In this document: in pieces, positions 8,548 through 16,940 of the stretch
Layout of the letters: every line of letters begins with the position of its first letter
Position numbering within the stretch: the stretch's first letter is position 1
Source of the DNA: Marinigracilibium pacificum
Lineage (GTDB): Bacteria; Bacteroidota; Bacteroidia; Cytophagales; Cyclobacteriaceae
Direction: 5' to 3'
Length of the DNA: 64,000 bases
Assembly: GCF_012926615.1 (NCBI RefSeq)
Contig: NZ_JABBNU010000009.1
Span: 230,427 to 294,426 of the forward strand
Translations under genes and position numbers: made by a program
Notes under the pieces: model-generated
Database searches by the model: none
Told to the model about the DNA's origin: nothing
The model's input: only the letters and a program-made list of their open reading frames with translations

Positions 8548-9569
8548 TTTTCAGACTTATAAATTTTTGGAAGCTTAACCTGAAACAAGTCATCCTCATT
8601 CAAAACCTCAATATTTCGATTTGAAAGTATACTAAACTGATCTTTTAGATTGTTCAAACCTCTGCCACTTTCAGCAATTCTTAAAGGCTTTTTACCACGA
8701 CTGTTTTTAATTACTATGAATTGCTCATCATCATCTATGGTGATAATTATTCCAGAAGATCCTTTAATATTATGTTTAATCACATTTTCTATTAATGTCT
8801 GAATACTGAATGGAGGTACAACATAGTTATCCAAATCCTTAATATTGATAGTAAGGTCATATTCTCCCGGATACTTTTCATCTACCATTGTAAAATAATT
8901 TCGAGAAAATTCTATCTCTTCCTTTAGAGAAACCAGCTTTTTATCTGAGGTCTCTAATGCATATCTATATATATCAGCAAACTTAGTCAGGAATGAAGAT
9001 GCCTTATTTTGATCATAATGGATCAGCTCATCAAGTGTATTAAGATTATTGAACAGGAAATGAGGAGTTAGCTGTGTCTTAAGGTTTTGGATTTTGCTTT
9101 CATTTAGAGCTTTCTCAGCATTAAAAAGCAATTGCTGTCTTACCTTGTATCGCTTAAAGAATGTATAAGAAAAATAAAACAAAGCGTAAATCAAAAAGTA
9201 AAGAACATTGCCGGAATTAGTCACTAATAAAGACCTATAGGTCACGTTTCGTTCAAAGTTACCAAAGGCTAAAGAAATAAGAATTGATAATCCATTAAGT
9301 ACTAATAAGTAAATACACAGGCTAAAAAGAATTTCAATAAATGACTGCTGCCGCTTCTCATTACTAAAGACTTCATCAGTCGAAATCACTTTTCTTAATA
9401 TATAATAAGCCAAAAGGGCACATATGAAATTATAAATGGCAGCCTCAGGTGTGAATGTTAAGAAGTCAACTCCTCTCTGAACTGTAATTCTTAGTACGAT
9501 TGACTGTAAATAACAGAAAAAATACGTAGTTAAAAGAAAAATGTGATCCTCGCGGCTAATCCTGATCAT
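8544..9569 (-). CDS. LytS/YehU-type sensor histidine kinase
   Basis: The 341-residue protein has an N-terminal membrane domain with about four helices (residues 10-32, 44-60, 78-102 and 122-140). A short helical linker follows, then a His_kinase domain with the phospho-acceptor in TQLTPHFLFNNLN (His170). The GHKL ATPase part shows the N-box IENVIKHNI and the glycine motif GRGLNNLKDQF. No periplasmic sensor domain is present, so the signal is probably sensed within or close to the membrane. It partners the LytTR regulator that overlaps its stop codon. Confidence 0.92.
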   Translation of the reverse strand: MIRISREDHIFLLTTYFFCYLQSIVLRITVQRGVDFLTFTPEAAIYNFICALLAYYILRKVISTDEVFSNEKRQQSFIEILFSLCIYLLVLNGLSILISLAFGNFERNVTYRSLLVTNSGNVLYFLIYALFYFSYTFFKRYKVRQQLLFNAEKALNESKIQNLKTQLTPHFLFNNLNTLDELIHYDQNKASSFLTKFADIYRYALETSDKKLVSLKEEIEFSRNYFTMVDEKYPGEYDLTINIKDLDNYVVPPFSIQTLIENVIKHNIKGSSGIIITIDDDEQFIVIKNSRGKKPLRIAESGRGLNNLKDQFSILSNRNIEVLNEDDLFQVKLPKIYKSEK

Positions 9570-9620
9570 TTTTATAAAAAACTTATTTCAATATAATAAT
9601 TCAAATAAACTCAATAATAC

Positions 9621-9662
9621 ATAAAAAATACCCCACCCGATTTTAATATTTCAGGTGGGGTA
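9621..9662 (-). terminator. Intrinsic terminator downstream of the 9669-10361 gene
   Basis: TACCCCACC (9629-9637) pairs with GGTGGGGTA (9654-9662) around a 16-base loop. On the minus strand it is followed by a T-rich run. It isolates the gene from the kinase operon. Confidence 0.8.
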
Positions 9663-9668
9663 ATATTT

Positions 9669-10361
9669 TTATTCAGGCCAAGAGTGGACAACTTCCATAT
9701 TGTCATTATAGGTTTCAATTTTTGCTTTATTATCAGCATCTATATAAAACATAGCCTTTGGTCTGCCTTGATCGTCGAAGAGGAACAACCCATTATTTTT
9801 ACTCCTCGTTTTGCCAAGTAATATTCTTGGTACACCGCGCCCAACATTTCCATCAGATATAGATTCATCTGCCGGACGGTCATTAAAGGCGAGCATTGAA
9901 CTTACAGACCTGTTTCCTTCTTCATCTTTATGGTCAGTATTTAATAATTGAACTACCTGGTCACCATCATATTGATCATAGGTTAATGATAACCCGGAAC
10001 TATGCTTGCCATCTTCTTCTTTTCCATCATATATAAATCCACCGCATTCAATACCATCTTCGTTGAAAAACAACATTCCTGATCTCTTTTTCCTTTTTGG
10101 ATTCGTTTTCTTACCATTAATCTGATCATCACCAGTAGGGAACTTATCAACATTGGTAATTATCATTTTCACTGTCCCGTCTGGCTCGATGATATTGATT
10201 CGCTGTACATCTATGGATTCAAACCTTTTATTTCCTGCACTCGATCCGAATGATGAAAAAATAACTGCTGCCATAATAGCTACTGTGCCTAATGCAATTG
10301 TTCTTAAAAATATTAATTCCTTGTTCATAACTTTATTTTTTTGTGTTTTTGTTTCTTTCAT
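9669..10361 (-). CDS. Conserved protein of unknown function with one N-terminal membrane anchor
   Basis: The product is 230 residues. A hydrophobic helix at about residues 19-40 follows a basic N-terminus, giving a membrane anchor or an uncleaved signal. The rest is soluble with repeated beta motifs in which a short property statement is followed by Gly-rich turns: RINIIEPDGTVKMII, GMLFFNEDGIECGGFIYDG, LFLFDDQGRPKAMF. This repetitive beta pattern occurs in uncharacterised proteins of several phyla and I know no function for it. The ATG at codon 12 (10326-10328) is an alternative start that would place the helix closer to the N-terminus. It is a single-gene unit. Confidence 0.65.
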   Translation of the reverse strand: MKETKTQKNKVMNKELIFLRTIALGTVAIMAAVIFSSFGSSAGNKRFESIDVQRINIIEPDGTVKMIITNVDKFPTGDDQINGKKTNPKRKKRSGMLFFNEDGIECGGFIYDGKEEDGKHSSGLSLTYDQYDGDQVVQLLNTDHKDEEGNRSVSSMLAFNDRPADESISDGNVGRGVPRILLGKTRSKNNGLFLFDDQGRPKAMFYIDADNKAKIETYNDNMEVVHSWPE

Positions 10362-10530
10362 GTTTCAAATGTCCAAACATTACTCTTCTAAAAACATGTC
10401 ATTCTTTCGAACTAAGGAATCTTTACCCTGAATGAAGGAAATAATAAATTGAATTAATTTTACAAATAGAATGGTGGCGCAGTAATTACCCAAAAACCTT
10501 TTATTAATTTCAAAAACAACTGACTGTTTC

Positions 10531-10560
10531 TTGTAGATGAAAGGCTGTTTGTTAATTTTG
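10531..10560 (+). promoter_or_regulatory. Bacteroidota-type promoter of the DUF2520-ubiA operon
   Basis: TTG at 10531-10533 and TAATTTTG at 10553-10560 are 19 bases apart, which matches the expected -33/-7 geometry. The inferred start near 10565 gives a leader of about 54 bases. Confidence 0.65.
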
Positions 10561-10618
10561 ATACAATTAGCAGAGCATTGTATTCTCTGGCGATTGAAAC
10601 TCTGATAACCCTGAATTT

Positions 10619-11407
10619 ATGTTTGGAAATAAATATTTCAACATATGTATTGTTGGTACAGGCAATGTAGCTCAAACTCTGGCCTTAACTCTTGAGGAAA
10701 AAGGCCATACCGTTTCTGCAATTTGTAGTCGTCAGGTAGAACGTGCCCAAAGTATAACAAAATCATTATATGAAGCAGAGCCAGTAACAGAACCTGACTT
10801 TCGGACTTTTGATCCCGATATAGTAATCCTGGCCGTAAAAGATGATGCAATTGAAGAAGTGGCTCAATCTGTAGTAGTTCCTGATGATACTATTATAGTT
10901 CATACTAGTGGAGTAAGGTCATTTACTGAACTGAGACCCCATTCATTAATTGGTGTGTTTTATCCACTTCAAACTTTCATAAAAAATAACCCTCCTCACT
11001 GGAATACAACTCCAATTTTAGTGGAGTCTGATAATAAAGAAGTAGTAGGAAAATTAATTAAGCTAGGTAAGAGCATTGGAGGTCGGGTTGAAGAAATGAG
11101 CTCTGAAAAAAGAGCTAAAATTCATGTTGCTGCAGTTTTTGCTTCGAATTTCACCAATCATATGATCAGGATAAGTAAGGAGCTTGCAAAAAAAGAAAAA
11201 ATTGACTTTGAATTAATAAAGCCTTTAATTCGCCAGTCAATTGATAACGGATTAACTCTTGGCCCTGAAAAAGCACAAACAGGACCTGCAAAAAGAGGAG
11301 ATCTGGAAACTCTTGACAAGCATTTTGAATCTTTAAAATTTGATGAAGATATTGCAGAAATTTATCGTTTGATCAGTCAGCACATATTAGATACCTATAC
11401 ATCCTGA
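10619..11407 (+). CDS. Rossmann-fold protein with C-terminal DUF2520 domain
   Basis: The 262-residue protein starts with a dinucleotide-binding fold (GTGNVAQTLALTL near residues 13-25), resembling F420-dependent NADP reductases and ketopantoate-reductase-like folds. DUF2520 fills residues about 125-255, with the conserved segments IHVAAVFASNFTNHM, NGLTLGP and TGPAKRGD. It is presumed to be an NAD(P)-dependent oxidoreductase of unknown substrate. It heads an operon with the UbiA-type prenyltransferase five bases downstream. The role of that pairing is unknown. Confidence 0.88.
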   Translation: MFGNKYFNICIVGTGNVAQTLALTLEEKGHTVSAICSRQVERAQSITKSLYEAEPVTEPDFRTFDPDIVILAVKDDAIEEVAQSVVVPDDTIIVHTSGVRSFTELRPHSLIGVFYPLQTFIKNNPPHWNTTPILVESDNKEVVGKLIKLGKSIGGRVEEMSSEKRAKIHVAAVFASNFTNHMIRISKELAKKEKIDFELIKPLIRQSIDNGLTLGPEKAQTGPAKRGDLETLDKHFESLKFDEDIAEIYRLISQHILDTYTS

Positions 11408-11412
11408 TTAAA

Positions 11413-12267
11413 ATGTCTTTTAATAAAAAAATCGTTGCCTTTTTGCAGGTTACACGCTGGCCTAACTTACTGATAATTGTTCTGGGGCAATACCTGACAG
11501 CAATATTCCTAATTGAAGCAGGAAACTGGAATGATGTTCTTTTAAGCCTTAGAATGGCAGTCTTGAGTTTATCAACCGTAATTCTAGCCGCTTCAGGTTA
11601 CCTCATCAATGATTATTATGATATTAAGATAGATTATGTCAACAAACCTCAAAAGGTTGTTATAGGCAAATACATAAGGCGTCGCCACGCTATGCTTGCG
11701 CATACAACTCTCAATTTCATTGGAATAACGATGGGGTTATTATTAAACTATAAAGTCGGGCTTGTAAATGTCTTTGCCGCATATTTATTATGGTTGTATA
11801 GCAACAAACTAAAGCGACTTCCTTTTTGGGGAAATTTTTCCGTAGCAGTTTTAACTGCATTGAGCATTTTTAGCGTGTATTTAATTTTCCCTGATAATTT
11901 TCAGAAAGTGTTATTATATAGCTATTTCGGATTCACCTTAACATTTATCAGAGAGGTTATTAAAGACATGGAAGATATTAAGGGTGATGAGGAATTCGGT
12001 TGTAGGACTATTCCAATTATATTAGGTATAAGAGCCACGAAGAGGGTTCTTTATGTACTTATAATTGTCTTTACCACTAGCTGCATATTAGTTTGTACTA
12101 TTTACAATTTATATTCACTGGGAATATTTTTCACAGCCTTAAGTATACCGTGGATTATATTCATTTATCAAATTTATAGGGCCGATACTCAAAAATCTTA
12201 TAGAAAATTGAGTACTACTGCCAAGCTGATCATGCTTCTGGGATTGGTCAGTATGACAATGCTTTAA
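11413..12267 (+). CDS. UbiA-family prenyltransferase (geranylgeranylglycerol-phosphate synthase-like)
   Basis: This is a 284-residue integral membrane enzyme with eight to nine helices. Both Asp-rich motifs that bind Mg-prenyl diphosphate are present: NDYYDIKIDYVNKP (about residue 66) and DMEDIKGD (about residue 190). Among Bacteroidota such proteins are usually annotated as geranylgeranylglycerol-phosphate geranylgeranyltransferases or generic UbiA enzymes. Quinone or other aromatic acceptors cannot be excluded from sequence. Its stop codon overlaps the promoter and palindrome of the next operon. Confidence 0.88.
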   Translation: MSFNKKIVAFLQVTRWPNLLIIVLGQYLTAIFLIEAGNWNDVLLSLRMAVLSLSTVILAASGYLINDYYDIKIDYVNKPQKVVIGKYIRRRHAMLAHTTLNFIGITMGLLLNYKVGLVNVFAAYLLWLYSNKLKRLPFWGNFSVAVLTALSIFSVYLIFPDNFQKVLLYSYFGFTLTFIREVIKDMEDIKGDEEFGCRTIPIILGIRATKRVLYVLIIVFTTSCILVCTIYNLYSLGIFFTALSIPWIIFIYQIYRADTQKSYRKLSTTAKLIMLLGLVSMTML

Positions 12268-12275
12268 TATATTTG
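12244..12275 (+). promoter_or_regulatory. Promoter of purN-purH
   Basis: TTG at 12244-12246 and TATATTTG at 12268-12275 are separated by 21 bases, a perfect -7 match. The -7 box lies in a 20-base palindrome and over the ubiA stop codon. Confidence 0.7.
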
Positions 12276-12285
12276 CAAATATATT
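12266..12285. promoter_or_regulatory. Perfect 20-base palindrome at the purN promoter
   Basis: The sequence AATATATTTGCAAATATATT equals its own reverse complement. It contains TATATTTG in both orientations and overlaps the expected transcription start of purN, so it could be a repressor operator or simply two mirrored -7 boxes. Confidence 0.45.
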
Positions 12286-12302
12286 TTCAAAAAGATCTCA
12301 GT

Positions 12303-12896
12303 TTGAAAACCAAAAAAAAGAAAATAGCCATCTTCGCATCAGGATCAGGCTCAAATGCAAAAGCCATCATTGACTATTTCAAAGATTCTAAAGACGTTGA
12401 AGTGTCATTGATTTTAACAAACAAATCTGATGCAGGAGTAATCGACCACGCCATAGAAAACAACATTTCTCACCTCGTTTTCAACAGAGAATCATTGTAC
12501 GAAAGCAATGAATTAAACCTACTATTGCAAAGTGAAGGTGTAGATCTAATCGTATTAGCTGGTTTTTTATGGTTAATACCAAAATCATTGATTGAAGCTT
12601 TCCCTAATAAAATAATAAATATTCATCCATCATTATTACCAAAATATGGCGGTAAAGGAATGTATGGAAAAAAAGTTCATCAGGCAGTTATCGAAGCCGG
12701 TGAAAAAGAAAGCGGATTGACGATCCACTTTGTTAACGACCAATATGATGATGGGGATATCATTTTTCAGACTAAAGTAAAAGTTGAAAGTAAGGATACT
12801 GCAGAAACTTTAGCTGAAAAAATATTGCAACAAGAACATAAACACTACAAAAAGGTTATAGAAAAACTACTAACCTCAGACTCTGAAACAAACTAA
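12303..12896 (+). CDS. purN: Phosphoribosylglycinamide formyltransferase PurN
   Basis: The 197-residue enzyme transfers the formyl group of 10-formyltetrahydrofolate to GAR, the third step of purine synthesis. The N-terminal motif IAIFASGSGSN binds the phosphoribosyl group. INIHPSLLPKYGGKGMYG carries the catalytic Asn and His, and GLTIHFVNDQYDDGDII carries the catalytic Asp. No ATG fits. The frame opens at TTG 12273, but that codon lies in the -7 box, so the in-frame TTG at 12303 is chosen; it gives the normal distance to the first strand. purH follows 21 bases later. Confidence 0.93.
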   Translation: MKTKKKKIAIFASGSGSNAKAIIDYFKDSKDVEVSLILTNKSDAGVIDHAIENNISHLVFNRESLYESNELNLLLQSEGVDLIVLAGFLWLIPKSLIEAFPNKIINIHPSLLPKYGGKGMYGKKVHQAVIEAGEKESGLTIHFVNDQYDDGDIIFQTKVKVESKDTAETLAEKILQQEHKHYKKVIEKLLTSDSETN

Positions 12897-12917
12897 TAGC
12901 AAAACAATCATTTTATC

Positions 12918-14447
12918 ATGTCTGATATTAAAATCTCTTCAGCTCTAATTTCTGTTTTTTATAAAGACGGACTAGCTCCTATTGTCGAAAAACTTCATGA
13001 AAATGGAGTTACAATTTATTCTACCGGTGGAACACAAAAATTCATTGAAGACATGAATATTCCGGTTGTTCCTGTAGAAGATTTAACTTCTTACCCTTCA
13101 ATTTTTGGAGGAAGAGTTAAAACCCTTCACCCAAAAGTATTTGGAGGCATACTTCAAAGAAGAGATGACAACAATGATAAAAAGCAAGCTGAAGAGTACA
13201 ACATTCCATCAATTGATCTTGTAATTGTAGATTTATACCCTTTTGAAGAAACCGTTGCTAGCGGTGCTGATGAGCAGGATATTATTGAAAAAATTGATAT
13301 TGGAGGTATATCTTTAATTAGGGCTGCAGCTAAAAACTTCAAAGATGTATGGATTGTATCTTCGAGAAATCAATACGAAGATGTATTATCAGTACTTGAT
13401 TCAAATAATGGAAGCACTGAATTAGCAACAAGAAAAAGATATGCTGCAGAAGCTTTCCATATTTCTTCACATTACGACAGTGCTATTTTCAATTACTTTA
13501 ACGAAGGCGGAGATGTTGCGGCATTCAAATCTAGTTACAGCAATGGAAAAACATTAAGATATGGAGAAAACCCTCATCAAGACGCAGCTTTTTATGGTCC
13601 GTTGGGTGATTTGTTAAATCAGCTACATGGAAAAGAATTAAGTTATAATAACCTTGTAGATATCGATGCTGCAATCAATTTGATTGAAGAGTTTGATGAA
13701 AGTGAAACTGCATTTGCAATACTAAAACACACTAATGCATGCGGTTGCGCTACAGGCAATTCTGTCAAAGAAGCATACCTTAGAGCGTTTGAAGCAGATA
13801 CCATATCCGCTTTCGGTGGAATATTAATTACCAATAAACCGGTAGACAAAGACGCAGCAGAAGAAATAAACAAGCTTTTCTGTGAAGTTCTGATAGCTCC
13901 ATCTTTCGAAGAAGATGCATTAGAGGTACTTAAAAGCAAGAAAAACAGAATTTTGCTCGAAAAGAACGCTAATCTTACAGACAAAAAACAGTTCAAATCT
14001 TTATTGAATGGTGTTATAGTTCAGGACAGAGACTTAAAAACAGACAAAGCTGAAGACTTCAAAACGGTAACCAAAAAAGAAGTTACCGAGCAGGAGGTTT
14101 CAGACCTTGTATTTGCTTCTAAAGTTTGTAAGCATACTAAATCAAATACAATTATTCTAGCCCGTAACAATCAGCTTCTGGCTAGTGGTGTAGGCCAGAC
14201 ATCACGCGTAGACGCCCTTAAACAGGCAATTGAAAAGGCTAAGCAGTTCGGCTTTGAATTAGAAGGTGCGGTTATGGCTTCAGATGCATTCTTCCCTTTC
14301 CCTGATTGTGTCGAAATAGCTCATAATGCAGGAATTACAGCTGTAGTTCAACCGGGAGGATCTATCAAAGATCAAGACTCAATAGATTATTGTGATGCCA
14401 ACAATATGGGCATGGTGTTTACTGGTACAAGACACTTTAAACATTAA
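12918..14447 (+). CDS. purH: Bifunctional AICAR transformylase / IMP cyclohydrolase PurH
   Basis: The 509-residue enzyme catalyses the last two steps of IMP synthesis. The N-terminal IMP cyclohydrolase domain (MGS fold, about 1-195) shows YSTGGTQKF and GGRVKTLHPKVFGGIL. The transformylase domain has LRYGENPHQDAAFYG, the catalytic Lys-His pair in AILKHTNACGCA, and the C-terminal segments ASDAFFPFPD and GGSIKDQDSIDYC. Length is typical for Bacteroidota. It is cotranscribed with purN and lies 95 bases upstream of mreB without a visible terminator, so readthrough into the shape genes is possible. Confidence 0.97.
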   Translation: MSDIKISSALISVFYKDGLAPIVEKLHENGVTIYSTGGTQKFIEDMNIPVVPVEDLTSYPSIFGGRVKTLHPKVFGGILQRRDDNNDKKQAEEYNIPSIDLVIVDLYPFEETVASGADEQDIIEKIDIGGISLIRAAAKNFKDVWIVSSRNQYEDVLSVLDSNNGSTELATRKRYAAEAFHISSHYDSAIFNYFNEGGDVAAFKSSYSNGKTLRYGENPHQDAAFYGPLGDLLNQLHGKELSYNNLVDIDAAINLIEEFDESETAFAILKHTNACGCATGNSVKEAYLRAFEADTISAFGGILITNKPVDKDAAEEINKLFCEVLIAPSFEEDALEVLKSKKNRILLEKNANLTDKKQFKSLLNGVIVQDRDLKTDKAEDFKTVTKKEVTEQEVSDLVFASKVCKHTKSNTIILARNNQLLASGVGQTSRVDALKQAIEKAKQFGFELEGAVMASDAFFPFPDCVEIAHNAGITAVVQPGGSIKDQDSIDYCDANNMGMVFTGTRHFKH

Positions 14448-14542
14448 TCTTACAATCTTTCCTTTGAAAAATAAGATATTTGTATATTGCAACTTTTAAA
14501 GGAAAGAAAGAATTAATTTAATAGCCTAATTTAAGAGACAGC

Positions 14543-15571
14543 ATGGGATTGTTTGACATTTTTTCAAGCGACATTGCAATAGACCTTGGTACGGCCAACA
14601 CTCTGATTATTCACAGGGATAAGATCGCCGTAGATGAGCCTAGCATTATCGCCATTGATAAAGCAACAAATAAAGTGCTTGCAATAGGCCGTCAAGCCAT
14701 GCAAATGCACGAAAAAACACACGAAAGTATAAAGACTATTCGTCCGCTTAAGGATGGTGTTATTGCAGACTTCCATGCTGCAGAACACATGATCAGGGGG
14801 ATGATCAAAATGATTGATGGCAACAAGCGTAGTTTTTTGCCTCAATCTCATCGTATGGTCATTTGTATTCCTTCTGGTATTACAGAGGTTGAAAAGCGTG
14901 CAGTTCGTGACTCAGCTGAGCATGCCGGAGCTAAAGAAGTTTACATGATTCATGAACCAATTGCTGCAGCCATCGGTATCGGTATTGATATTGAGCAGCC
15001 AGTAGGTTCTATGATTGTAGATATCGGAGGTGGTACTACAGAAATTGCTGTTATTGCTTTATCAGGTATTGTTTGTGATCAATCAATACGTGTTGCCGGA
15101 GACTCTTTCAATAAGGATATTCTTGACTATATGAGACGTCAGCATAACTTACTTATTGGTGAGCGTTCTGCTGAAAAAGTAAAAATTGAAGTAGGTGCTG
15201 CAATGACTGAGTTAGACAACCCACCTGAAGAATATGAAATCAGAGGTCGTGACCTAATGACTGGTATTCCGAAGGTAATCAAGGTTTCTTATAGCGAAAT
15301 TGCATTTGCACTTGATAAATCAGTATCTAAAATTGAAGAAGCTGTTCTTAAAGCTTTAGAGATTTCACCACCTGAATTATCTGCTGACATTTACGACAGA
15401 GGAATTCACCTGACTGGTGGAGGTGCTTTACTTAGAGGTTTAGATAAAAGGCTAGCTCTTAAAACTAAGTTACCTGTGCACGTTGCTGACGATCCATTAA
15501 GAGCAGTAGTTAGAGGTACCGGACTAGCACTAAAGAATCTCAATTCTTTCAAAAATGTATTATTGACTTAA
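14543..15571 (+). CDS. mreB: Rod shape-determining protein MreB
   Basis: The 342-residue bacterial actin forms membrane-associated filaments that orient lateral-wall synthesis. The actin-fold nucleotide motifs are visible: phosphate-1 DLGTANTLI (16-24), phosphate-2 DIGGGTTEIAVI (about 160), and the adenosine motif TGGGALLRGLD (about 290). Length matches the family. It is first in the run mreB-mreC-mreD-mrdA-rodA, whose genes are spaced by 24 bases or overlap, consistent with one transcript for the elongasome. Confidence 0.97.
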   Translation: MGLFDIFSSDIAIDLGTANTLIIHRDKIAVDEPSIIAIDKATNKVLAIGRQAMQMHEKTHESIKTIRPLKDGVIADFHAAEHMIRGMIKMIDGNKRSFLPQSHRMVICIPSGITEVEKRAVRDSAEHAGAKEVYMIHEPIAAAIGIGIDIEQPVGSMIVDIGGGTTEIAVIALSGIVCDQSIRVAGDSFNKDILDYMRRQHNLLIGERSAEKVKIEVGAAMTELDNPPEEYEIRGRDLMTGIPKVIKVSYSEIAFALDKSVSKIEEAVLKALEISPPELSADIYDRGIHLTGGGALLRGLDKRLALKTKLPVHVADDPLRAVVRGTGLALKNLNSFKNVLLT

Positions 15572-15595
15572 TTTTTTAAAGACTGACCGGAAGGT

Positions 15596-16429
15596 ATGCA
15601 GCAGTTGTTTTTATTTCTGATCCGGTTTAGAGCCTTTTTTGTTTTCTTGGCTTTGGAGTTGGTATGCTTTTTTTTGATAGTTAATAATAATAGCTATCAA
15701 TCGGCAGTTTTCTTCAATTCTTCTTCAGCTTTGGCTGGCAATGTTGCTGAATACACCCAAAACATCAATGATTACTTCATTTTGAAAAGGGTTAATGAGC
15801 AACTGGCACAAGAAAATGCTCTCTTAAAAAGACAATTAATAAAATATTCTGATAAAATCAGGAGTGATAGTTTAGAATCACTCCTGATATTTGACAGAAA
15901 ATATGAAACTACCGCAGCCGAGGTAGTAGACAATTCAGTCCATAGATTCACAAACTACATTACCATTGACAAAGGTTCTGATCAAGGTATTGAACCCGAA
16001 ATGGCTGTTATTTCTGCCGAGGGTATCGTAGGTAAAGTGATGCATGTTTCCGATAACTTTAGTGTTGTAAAATCAGTTTTACATACCGGAACAAATATCT
16101 CAACAACTATTTCCCGATTTGGAAACTTTTGTACCTTAACATGGGATGGAAAGTCACCAGAAAAAGGAAAAATTCTATATGTTCCAAGGCACTATCAATT
16201 ACAAGAGGGAGATTCAATCTTTACTAGCGGATATAATTCAATTTTCCCGAAAGACATTCTTGTAGGCACGATATCAGACTTCTCAATTTCTGATGGAGAT
16301 ATTTTCTATGACATTTCTGTTGAATTGAGCACAGATTTTCAAGCCTTATCATATGTATTTGTGATAAAAAGCTTCAAAAGAGAAGAATTTGACAGTTTGC
16401 AAAATGCGACAAACATAAATGAAGAGTAG
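15596..16429 (+). CDS. mreC: Rod shape-determining protein MreC
   Basis: The 277-residue protein has a single N-terminal membrane helix (about 10-30), a coiled coil (about 65-95, ILKRVNEQLAQENALLKR), and a periplasmic double beta-barrel domain. That domain contains the family motifs NYITIDKGSDQGIEPEMAVI, GIVGKV and GNFCTLTWDG. MreC links MreB and MreD to the PBP2/RodA synthase. The last 11 bases overlap mreD, which suggests coupled translation. Confidence 0.94.
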   Translation: MQQLFLFLIRFRAFFVFLALELVCFFLIVNNNSYQSAVFFNSSSALAGNVAEYTQNINDYFILKRVNEQLAQENALLKRQLIKYSDKIRSDSLESLLIFDRKYETTAAEVVDNSVHRFTNYITIDKGSDQGIEPEMAVISAEGIVGKVMHVSDNFSVVKSVLHTGTNISTTISRFGNFCTLTWDGKSPEKGKILYVPRHYQLQEGDSIFTSGYNSIFPKDILVGTISDFSISDGDIFYDISVELSTDFQALSYVFVIKSFKREEFDSLQNATNINEE

Positions 16430-16940
16430 TAACATTAAATATATCCTTGGCTCTATAGCCTTTATTTTAATTCAGGTTTCGATCCTTAAAAATGTCGTCC
16501 TTTTTGATGTTGCTTTTTGTTTTCTTTATGTAATAATTCTTTTGGGAATTCCTTTATCGGTTGGCAGAGTATGGCAATTGATTATTGGCTTTGGCGTTGG
16601 GTTAACTATTGATATCTTCTACAATAGCATGGGTATTCATGCTGCTGCCGGTTTATTGTTAACTTTCATAAGACCAGTATTCCTGCAGTATAACTTCCCT
16701 CGTACTCCCGACCCTATTAGTACCCCAACTGTCAAGAACACAGGGCTTTCATGGTACCTTGGATATTCATTCTTTCTTGTTTTCTTACACCACTGCGTTA
16801 TCTTCTTTATTGAAGCTTCCAACAAATCACTCTTCTTCTTAACTTTATATAAAATTTTGGCTAGTACTATTTTTACAGTGCTAATTATAATAATTGTACA
16901 ATACTTAACCGTAAGCGGAAGAAAAGAGAGGTTGTTGTAA
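16419..16940 (+). CDS. mreD: Rod shape-determining protein MreD
   Basis: The 173-residue inner-membrane protein has five or six hydrophobic helices over nearly its whole length. The sequence alone is weakly conserved, as usual for MreD. Identity rests on size, topology and position between mreC (11-base overlap) and the PBP2 gene (TAATG overlap). The segment DIFYNSMGIHAAAGLLL resembles the conserved central loop and helix of the family. Confidence 0.88.
   Translation: MKSSNIKYILGSIAFILIQVSILKNVVLFDVAFCFLYVIILLGIPLSVGRVWQLIIGFGVGLTIDIFYNSMGIHAAAGLLLTFIRPVFLQYNFPRTPDPISTPTVKNTGLSWYLGYSFFLVFLHHCVIFFIEASNKSLFFLTLYKILASTIFTVLIIIIVQYLTVSGRKERLL

Noticed and set aside
10460..10675. 71-codon minus-strand frame in the gap before the DUF2520 gene
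   Set aside because: It overlaps the plus-strand promoter and the first codons of that gene, and the product has no recognisable feature.
13643..13996. 117-codon minus-strand frame inside purH
   Set aside because: It is opposite the conserved transformylase domain and is Ser/Ala-rich with no domain.
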